Both the position numbers and the translations under genes were made by a program. Positions 6,117 to 10,577 of a stretch of 10,577 nt of DNA are shown piece after piece. Origin of the DNA: Methanobacteriota archaeon (GTDB lineage Archaea > Hydrothermarchaeota > Hydrothermarchaeia > Hydrothermarchaeales > SZUA-236); NCBI GenBank assembly GCA_003695745.1, contig RFHW01000142.1:1-10577 (forward strand), in the 5' to 3' direction. The notes beneath the pieces were generated by a model. The model worked only from the letters and a program-made list of their open reading frames with translations. It ran no database searches and had not been told where the DNA came from. Each line of letters begins with the position of its first letter. Within the stretch, counting starts at the first letter, position 1.

Positions 6117-7411
6117 AAAAGGGGGGATGCCCTATTCAGGCCCTTGTATTGGCGGCTGGGAAGGGCAGAAGGCTCAGGTCCCGCCATCCAAAGCCGCTCC
6201 TGAAGGTTGGGGGCACGCCCCTTGTGGACCGCGTTATCGCAGGTCTCAGAGAAGCGGGTGTGGAAAACATTACAGTGGTCTATGGCCACAGCCGTGTGAG
6301 GGACCATCTGAAGGGCAGAGGCCTCAGGCTTGTGAAGAACAGCAACCCTGAGCTTGGCCCGGCCCACTCCCTCAGACTGGGCCTTGAAGGACTTGAAAAG
6401 GGCCCCTTCCTGCTGGTCATGTCAGACCATCTCTTCGACCACAGGATGCTGAGCCGCCTCATGGAGGATGAGCCCCGGAGGACCACCCTCTGCATAGACC
6501 GGGACCTGGATGGCAGGGACCTGAAGGAGGCCACCAAGGTCCTCACAGAGGGCCGGATGATAAAGGCCATTGGAAAGGGGCTCAGCAGGTTCAACGCCCT
6601 TGACACAGGGGTCTTCTACTGCACCGACGATGTGAGAGAAGCGGCCTTATCCAACAGGGATGCCAGGTCCCTGTCAGAGGTCATGGGGGCCCTTGCCGCA
6701 GAAGGCCGTCTTGAGGCCTTTGACGCCACAGGCACCTTCTGGATGGATATAGACACAGCTGAGGACAGGGCCCTGGCTGAGAAGAGGCTGGCAGAGGAGC
6801 TGTGCAAACCTGGCGACGGCCCTGTGTCAAGGCATCTGAACAGACGCCTCTCAAAGCCTCTTTCACAGGTGATGGCCCGGCTCGGGGCCACGCCCAACCA
6901 GATCAGCCTGCTGAGCTTCATGGCCGCGCTGGCTTCAGCCCTTTCCTTCGCAGCAGGGATCCCCTTTTGGGGCGGTGTCACGGCCCAGCTCTCAAGCATC
7001 CTCGATGGATGCGACGGCGAGGTGGCAAGGATAAGGGGGCTTGAATCCAGGTTCGGCGCATATCTCGACTCTCTCCTTGACCGCTATGGCGATGTGGCGA
7101 TCCTCCTTGGCATGACGGCAACGGCGCCGGCCAGCCTCTGGCTCCCGGGTCTTCTGGCGATCCTCGGCAGCTATTCAATCAGCTACACGGCCTCAAGGGC
7201 CGAGTACTACACAGGCGGACGGTTCAAAGGGTCCCTTGAGAACGTGATGAACCGCGATGTGAGGCTCTTTCTGATCATGGTTGGAGGCGTCCTTGGCCAG
7301 ATAGGCGCCACTCTGGCGGTCCTTGCCCTTCTCACGAACGTGGTGGTCGGCCTCAGGCTCGCCGCCTTCCGTCCCATGACCAGCATGGGAGAGGCGCAAA
7401 AAGGCCTTTGA
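6113..7411 (+). CDS. Bifunctional IPCT/DIPPS (di-myo-inositol phosphate synthesis)
   Basis: The 432-residue protein joins two enzymes. Residues 8-230 are a nucleotidyltransferase (LAAGKGRRL at 13-21, [17 protein letters not shown] near 104-110), which makes CDP-inositol from CTP and inositol 1-phosphate. Residues 235-425 form a CDP-alcohol phosphatidyltransferase with several membrane helices. Its motif is complete: Asp298, Asp301, Gly302, Ala305, Arg306, Gly315, Asp319 and Asp323. It joins CDP-inositol to inositol phosphate, giving phosphorylated di-myo-inositol phosphate. This fusion is known from Archaeoglobus and other hyperthermophiles. The GTG start overlaps the upstream stop as GTGA, and GGAGGTG at 6096-6102 serves as its ribosome site. 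An archaetidylinositol-type product is less likely because of the fused cytidylyltransferase domain. The final phosphatase gene is not in the window. Confidence 0.94.
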   Translation: MKKGGCPIQALVLAAGKGRRLRSRHPKPLLKVGGTPLVDRVIAGLREAGVENITVVYGHSRVRDHLKGRGLRLVKNSNPELGPAHSLRLGLEGLEKGPFLLVMSDHLFDHRMLSRLMEDEPRRTTLCIDRDLDGRDLKEATKVLTEGRMIKAIGKGLSRFNALDTGVFYCTDDVREAALSNRDARSLSEVMGALAAEGRLEAFDATGTFWMDIDTAEDRALAEKRLAEELCKPGDGPVSRHLNRRLSKPLSQVMARLGATPNQISLLSFMAALASALSFAAGIPFWGGVTAQLSSILDGCDGEVARIRGLESRFGAYLDSLLDRYGDVAILLGMTATAPASLWLPGLLAILGSYSISYTASRAEYYTGGRFKGSLENVMNRDVRLFLIMVGGVLGQIGATLAVLALLTNVVVGLRLAAFRPMTSMGEAQKGL

Positions 7412-7435
7412 CGGCCCACCACATTTGGAACAAAA

Positions 7436-7443
7436 TATTATAA
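7436..7443 (+). promoter_or_regulatory. TATA box of the IF5A-like gene
   Basis: TATTATAA is centred near 7439.5; transcription is predicted at about 7466-7469, at or just before the ATG at 7469. This gives the IF5A-argG pair its own promoter within the 57-base gap after the inositol operon. No Shine-Dalgarno sequence is seen before this ATG. Confidence 0.6.
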
Positions 7444-7468
7444 AGCCCTACCCATCCATTATACCCTG

Positions 7469-7855
7469 ATGATCGAGATAAGGCAGGCAAAGAAAGGGAC
7501 CCACATCGTGTATATGGGCAAGCCCTATCGGGTGGAGGACATAAGATCGGTGGTGGTAAGCCGGCACTCCCATGCCAAGACCAAGGTCACCCTTGTGAAC
7601 GTCTTTAACAGGGAGGACCGCCAGACCATCACACTCCCCCATTCAGAGCAGGTGGAGGATGTGAAGATAATAAGGAAGCACGGCCAGTACATAGCCCGGC
7701 TAGGACCCGGGAGGGGGCAGGTGATGGACATGAGGGACTACTCCATCTACGAGGCCGAGGTGCCCGAGGACATTGACTCAAAGATCAAGGAGGGCGATGA
7801 GGTCACCTATATCGAGTTCCGGGGCAGGTCCATGGTGGTGGAGATAAGGGATTAG
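7469..7855 (+). CDS. IF5A-family protein lacking the hypusine lysine
   Basis: The 128-residue protein has the two-domain IF5A layout: an SH3-like N-terminal barrel (1-66; [16 protein letters not shown]) and a C-terminal OB-fold (67-128; [29 protein letters not shown]). IF5A helps the ribosome through difficult peptide bonds, normally using a hypusine-modified Lys in a GKHG loop. Here that loop reads [10 protein letters not shown], so Arg32 stands at the modified position and the flanking glycines are serines. Either this is a divergent paralogue that is not hypusinated, or the sole IF5A of this lineage works differently. Bacterial EF-P can use Arg at the equivalent position (rhamnosylated in some species), but nothing here shows such a modification. 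It is probably leaderless and is followed within 20 bases by argG. Confidence 0.85.
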   Translation: MIEIRQAKKGTHIVYMGKPYRVEDIRSVVVSRHSHAKTKVTLVNVFNREDRQTITLPHSEQVEDVKIIRKHGQYIARLGPGRGQVMDMRDYSIYEAEVPEDIDSKIKEGDEVTYIEFRGRSMVVEIRD

Positions 7856-7872
7856 GAGGCTTGGAGAAGACC

Positions 7873-9039
7873 ATGAAGGCGGTGCTCGCATACTCCGGGG
7901 GTCTTGACACCTCTATCTGCGTGAGGCTTCTGCAGGAGGAATACGGCTGTGATGTGGTCACAGTCACTGTAGATGTGGGAATACCGGAGGATGAGCTGAA
8001 GGAGGCAGGGGAGAAGGCCAGAGCCCTTGGCGCAAAACACTACCAGATAGATGCGAGGGAGGAATTTGCAACGCAGTATATCTTCAGGGCCATCAAGGCC
8101 AACGGCTCATATGAAGGCTATCCCCTGAGCACCGCCCTTGCAAGACCCCTCATCGCCAGGAAGGTGGTGGATGTGGCAAGGAGAGAGGGGGCCGGGGTCC
8201 TGGCCCACGGAGCCACAGGCAAGGGCAATGACCAGTTCAGGTTTGAGGCCGTCTTCAGAACAGAGGCACCGGATATGAGGATAATCGCCCCTATCAGGGA
8301 GAAGAACCTCACCAGAAAGGAAAGCATTGCCTATGCAAAGAAACATGGCATAGAGATAGGCGGCGACAAGCCCTTCAGCATAGATGAGAATCTCTGGGGC
8401 AGGAGCATTGAAGGAGGTGTGCTGGAGGACCCTTCCGCCCCGGCCCCTGAGGAGATATTCCAGTGGACCCGTGTATCGAAAAAAGAGCCGGAGACCCTTG
8501 AGATCGAGTTCCAGAGAGGCCTGCCAGTGGCGGTGGACGGGAAGAGGCAGGGGGCTGTGGAGCTCATCACCGCATTGAATGAGAGGGCGGGGGCCCATGG
8601 CGTTGGAAGGATAGACATCATTGAGGACAGGATAATCGGGCTCAAGTCGCGGGAGAACTACGAGTGCCCGGCTGCTGTGGTGCTACTTGAGGCCCACCGG
8701 GACCTTGAAGGGCTTGTGCTCACACGGGAGGAGCTGAGGTTCAAGGAGATGGTGGACTCCCGCTGGAGCGAGCTCGTATACAGGGGTCTCTGGAACGAGC
8801 CCCTTAGAGCGGCTCTGGAGGCATTCATCGAGAAGACGCAGGAACGTGTCACTGGCACTGTGACGGTGGAGCTGAAAAGGGGCTGCGCGCGGGTGGTGGG
8901 CAGGGAGTCCGAGCACGCCCTCTACAGCGAAGGGGACGTGTCCTTTGACGAGGCAGGCGCAGACGGGAGGGAGATCCTGGGGATGCTCAGATACCACGCC
9001 TATCAGGCAGCCCTCCACAGGAGGAAACCCCCCTTATAA
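7873..9039 (+). CDS. argG: Argininosuccinate synthase
   Basis: ArgG joins citrulline and aspartate using ATP to give argininosuccinate, the penultimate step of arginine synthesis; it is a cytosolic tetramer. The ATP-pyrophosphatase loop [10 protein letters not shown] is at residues 5-14, and [11 protein letters not shown] with the [11 protein letters not shown] motif further on confirms the family. The 388-residue length is normal. I chose the ATG at 7873, preceded by GGAGA at good spacing and matching the usual MKxVLAYSGG beginning. A TTG at 7861 would add four residues but sits one base from the nearest GGAGG. It follows the IF5A-like gene closely and is probably co-transcribed. Its stop overlaps the end of the opposite-strand AMMECR1 gene by six bases. 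Confidence 0.98.
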   Translation: MKAVLAYSGGLDTSICVRLLQEEYGCDVVTVTVDVGIPEDELKEAGEKARALGAKHYQIDAREEFATQYIFRAIKANGSYEGYPLSTALARPLIARKVVDVARREGAGVLAHGATGKGNDQFRFEAVFRTEAPDMRIIAPIREKNLTRKESIAYAKKHGIEIGGDKPFSIDENLWGRSIEGGVLEDPSAPAPEEIFQWTRVSKKEPETLEIEFQRGLPVAVDGKRQGAVELITALNERAGAHGVGRIDIIEDRIIGLKSRENYECPAAVVLLEAHRDLEGLVLTREELRFKEMVDSRWSELVYRGLWNEPLRAALEAFIEKTQERVTGTVTVELKRGCARVVGRESEHALYSEGDVSFDEAGADGREILGMLRYHAYQAALHRRKPPL

Positions 9040-9636
9040 TATCTCCTTTCTTACAACCCTCCCCTCTGGCTCGGTCTCTGAGAATATGACGCCTTCAAAC
9101 CTGTAGAGCCTTGTAGCCTGGTCCATCCAGGCATCGGTGGGCAGCCCAGCCTTCATGCACAGATATGCCAGGTACTCCTCCCTGCTCCACCTGTGCTCAA
9201 CAGGCACCTGGGGGAGGAGGAGGCCGCGGCTCCAGCCTCTCTCGATTATGAGGCCGTCCCTTCCGATCACTATCTCCTCCAGACGGCCTTCAGGCGTCCC
9301 GGCCTTGATAGGCTGTGGAGGCGTCAGAACGGTGACCTCCACTGTGACATGGGGCAGCTCATGGATGCTCAGGGATGGGAAGCGCGGGTCCCTTGTGGCG
9401 GAGGAGACGGCCGCCTCGATCACCGCCTCTATGAGCGGTTTTACTGGCTCAGGGAGGCCGATGCAGCCGCGGAGCTCCCCCGCAGGATATGTGTTGAGCG
9501 TTACAAAGACCCCCCTCTTTTCCTTCAGCTCCTCTCTGACATCGGCAGGCGCTTCTATGGTCCTTCCTTCTTCAAGATAGCTGGAGATGGCCTTTCTTGC
9601 AAGCCCTACGAGAAGCTCCCCGTCTTCTTCGTCCAT
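9034..9636 (-). CDS. AMMECR1-family protein
   Basis: The 200-residue protein carries the family signature LRGCIG at residues 55-60, followed by [12 protein letters not shown] and a [14 protein letters not shown] stretch. It covers the whole single-domain AMMECR1 fold at its usual length. The family is widespread in archaea, bacteria and eukaryotes, and its biochemical role is not settled; the conserved Cys in the motif suggests catalysis. It is cytosolic, with no membrane segments. The ATG at 9636 is 26-27 bases from the centre of a TATA box (9659-9666), consistent with a leaderless message. It converges on argG with a six-base overlap and diverges from ftr across only 36 bases. No functional link to either neighbour is evident. 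Confidence 0.93.
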   Translation of the reverse strand: MDEEDGELLVGLARKAISSYLEEGRTIEAPADVREELKEKRGVFVTLNTYPAGELRGCIGLPEPVKPLIEAVIEAAVSSATRDPRFPSLSIHELPHVTVEVTVLTPPQPIKAGTPEGRLEEIVIGRDGLIIERGWSRGLLLPQVPVEHRWSREEYLAYLCMKAGLPTDAWMDQATRLYRFEGVIFSETEPEGRVVRKEIL

Positions 9637-9672
9637 ATATTTTAATAGTCCTGTTGACTTAAAAAGTAAACC
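9637..9672. promoter_or_regulatory. Compact divergent promoter of AMMECR1 and ftr
   Basis: These 36 bases hold two outward-facing TATA boxes. TTAAAAAG at 9659-9666 serves the minus strand, centred about 27 bases before the AMMECR1 ATG at 9636. TTTTAATA at 9640-9647 serves the plus strand, centred about 29 bases before the ftr ATG at 9673. Each box lies where the other gene's transcript starts, so binding of polymerase at one may hinder the other. Confidence 0.6.
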
Positions 9673-10566
9673 ATGAAGATAGACGGGGCCGATGTAGAGG
9701 ACACCTATGCCGAGGCCTTTGACGGGCTCTTCTGCCGGCTGATAGTGACGGCAGAGGACGGGAAGAGGCTGAAGCAGGCTGTCTATTCTGCAACGGCGCT
9801 CCCTTCAACGGTCTTTGGAGAGGCCGAGGGCGGTGTTGAGGCATGGCTCGGCGCGGACGAGACGCCTGACGGGCGGCGTGGAGCCGTGATACAGCTGTGG
9901 GTGAATCACGGAAGGGAGGGGCCTGCGGTTCTTGAGCGGGAGGTGTCGAAGAGGATCCGGCAGGGCATCCTTGTGGTGCCCACGACACGGGTGTTCAATG
10001 CCCTTGACTCTGAGGATAGGCTCGATATCATGGATGGTGTGGGCCACTGCGGCGACGGCTATGAGACGGTGGAGCGGCGCTTCCACAGGGAGATGATAAA
10101 CATCCCCATCATGATGGGCGAGTTCCTTATCGAGCGGTCGCTGGGCTTTTCAAAGGGGGTGATGGGCGGCAATATATGGATATTCTGTGACAGCGAGGCC
10201 GCCGCTCTGAGGGCCGGGGATCGGGCCGTGGAGGCGGTGGCAGGGGTTTCGGGGGCTGTGACGCCCTTTGACGTCTGCTCTGCCGGCTCGAAGGTTGAGA
10301 CCAATTTCCCTGAGATCGGCCCCACCACCAACCACCCTTACTGTCCTTCGCTGAGGGACAGGGTGGCGGATTCAATGGTCCCGTCTGGTGTGGTGTCCAT
10401 CCCTGAGATTGTTATCAATGGTGTCTCGCTCGATGTGGTTAAAAAGGCTATGAGAGAGGTTATTTACGCAGTAAAAGATTTAAAGGGTGTTGTTAAGATA
10501 TCTGCAGGTAATTTTGGTGGTAAACTTGGAAGACACATGATATATCTGAAGGATTTATTAAAATAA
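9673..10566 (+). CDS. ftr: Formylmethanofuran:tetrahydromethanopterin formyltransferase
   Basis: Ftr moves the formyl group between formylmethanofuran and tetrahydromethanopterin, the second step of CO2 reduction in methanogens and reversible in methane or alkane oxidisers and Archaeoglobus. The 297-residue length equals that of known Ftr proteins. The N-terminus EDTYAEAFDGLFCRLIVTA is characteristic, with LPSTVFGEAEGGVEAWL and GVMGGNIWIFC further on. The gene is complete, ending at a TAA 11 bases before the window edge. It stands apart from other C1 genes here. It is probably leaderless from the TATA box at 9640-9647. The final 130 or so bases are clearly richer in A and T than the rest of the gene, with codons such as TTA, GGT and GTT, unlike its own first part. 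Confidence 0.97.
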   Translation: MKIDGADVEDTYAEAFDGLFCRLIVTAEDGKRLKQAVYSATALPSTVFGEAEGGVEAWLGADETPDGRRGAVIQLWVNHGREGPAVLEREVSKRIRQGILVVPTTRVFNALDSEDRLDIMDGVGHCGDGYETVERRFHREMINIPIMMGEFLIERSLGFSKGVMGGNIWIFCDSEAAALRAGDRAVEAVAGVSGAVTPFDVCSAGSKVETNFPEIGPTTNHPYCPSLRDRVADSMVPSGVVSIPEIVINGVSLDVVKKAMREVIYAVKDLKGVVKISAGNFGGKLGRHMIYLKDLLK

Positions 10567-10577
10567 ATCTATATTAA

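Noticed and set aside
5786..6367. Minus-strand ORF of 193 codons opposite the inositol operon
   Set aside because: It lies opposite two clearly recognised genes, has low-complexity Ser/Arg-rich content and no promoter, so it is an antisense shadow of GC-rich coding DNA.
8107..8598. Minus-strand ORF of 163 codons opposite argG
   Set aside because: argG is certain from its motifs, and this reading has no recognisable domain or start signals.

Overview
The window is most likely from a thermophilic or hyperthermophilic euryarchaeon that uses tetrahydromethanopterin-linked C1 metabolism (a methanogen, an alkane or methane oxidiser, or an Archaeoglobi-like lineage). Three things point there. A complete formylmethanofuran:tetrahydromethanopterin formyltransferase gene lies at the right end. 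Inositol-phosphate synthase is followed by a fused CTP:inositol-1-phosphate cytidylyltransferase / di-myo-inositol-phosphate-phosphate synthase, the route to the hyperthermophile solute di-myo-inositol phosphate. An archaeal IF5A-family protein, a PRC-barrel protein and AT-rich TATA-like boxes complete the picture. I cannot name the species.

Layout. 1-95: no gene seen. 96-819: a divergent pair, a small PRC-barrel protein (minus) and a three-helix membrane protein (plus). 829-4780: a minus-strand block read from trpB (4780) through a winged-helix/receiver/RDD membrane regulator, a candidate 38-residue membrane protein, a strong inverted-repeat element, trpA, and an unknown 129-residue protein coupled to trpA by an ATGA overlap. 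4781-5003: divergent control region with a potentially structured leader. 5004-7411: the two-gene di-myo-inositol phosphate operon, joined by a GTGA overlap. 7469-9039: an IF5A-like gene followed by argG. 9034-9636: an AMMECR1-family gene (minus), overlapping the end of argG. 9673-10566: ftr, divergent from AMMECR1 across 36 bases.

The genes cover tryptophan synthesis, arginine synthesis, compatible-solute synthesis, C1 transfer, translation and signalling; this is mostly chromosomal housekeeping rather than a mobile island. At several genes a TATA-like box is centred about 27 bases before the chosen start codon, suggesting leaderless mRNAs. Internal operon genes and the inositol operon instead show Shine-Dalgarno sequences or stop/start overlaps.

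The points most worth a second look are: (1) the IF5A-like protein has Arg where the hypusine Lys should be; (2) the HTH-receiver-RDD fusion is a predicted membrane-tethered transcription regulator set between trpB and trpA; (3) the roughly 23-base-pair imperfect inverted repeat and the unlisted small membrane-protein ORF beside it; and (4) the leader of the inositol operon, which could hide its own ribosome binding site. Functional calls come from reading motifs by eye; no database search was run.
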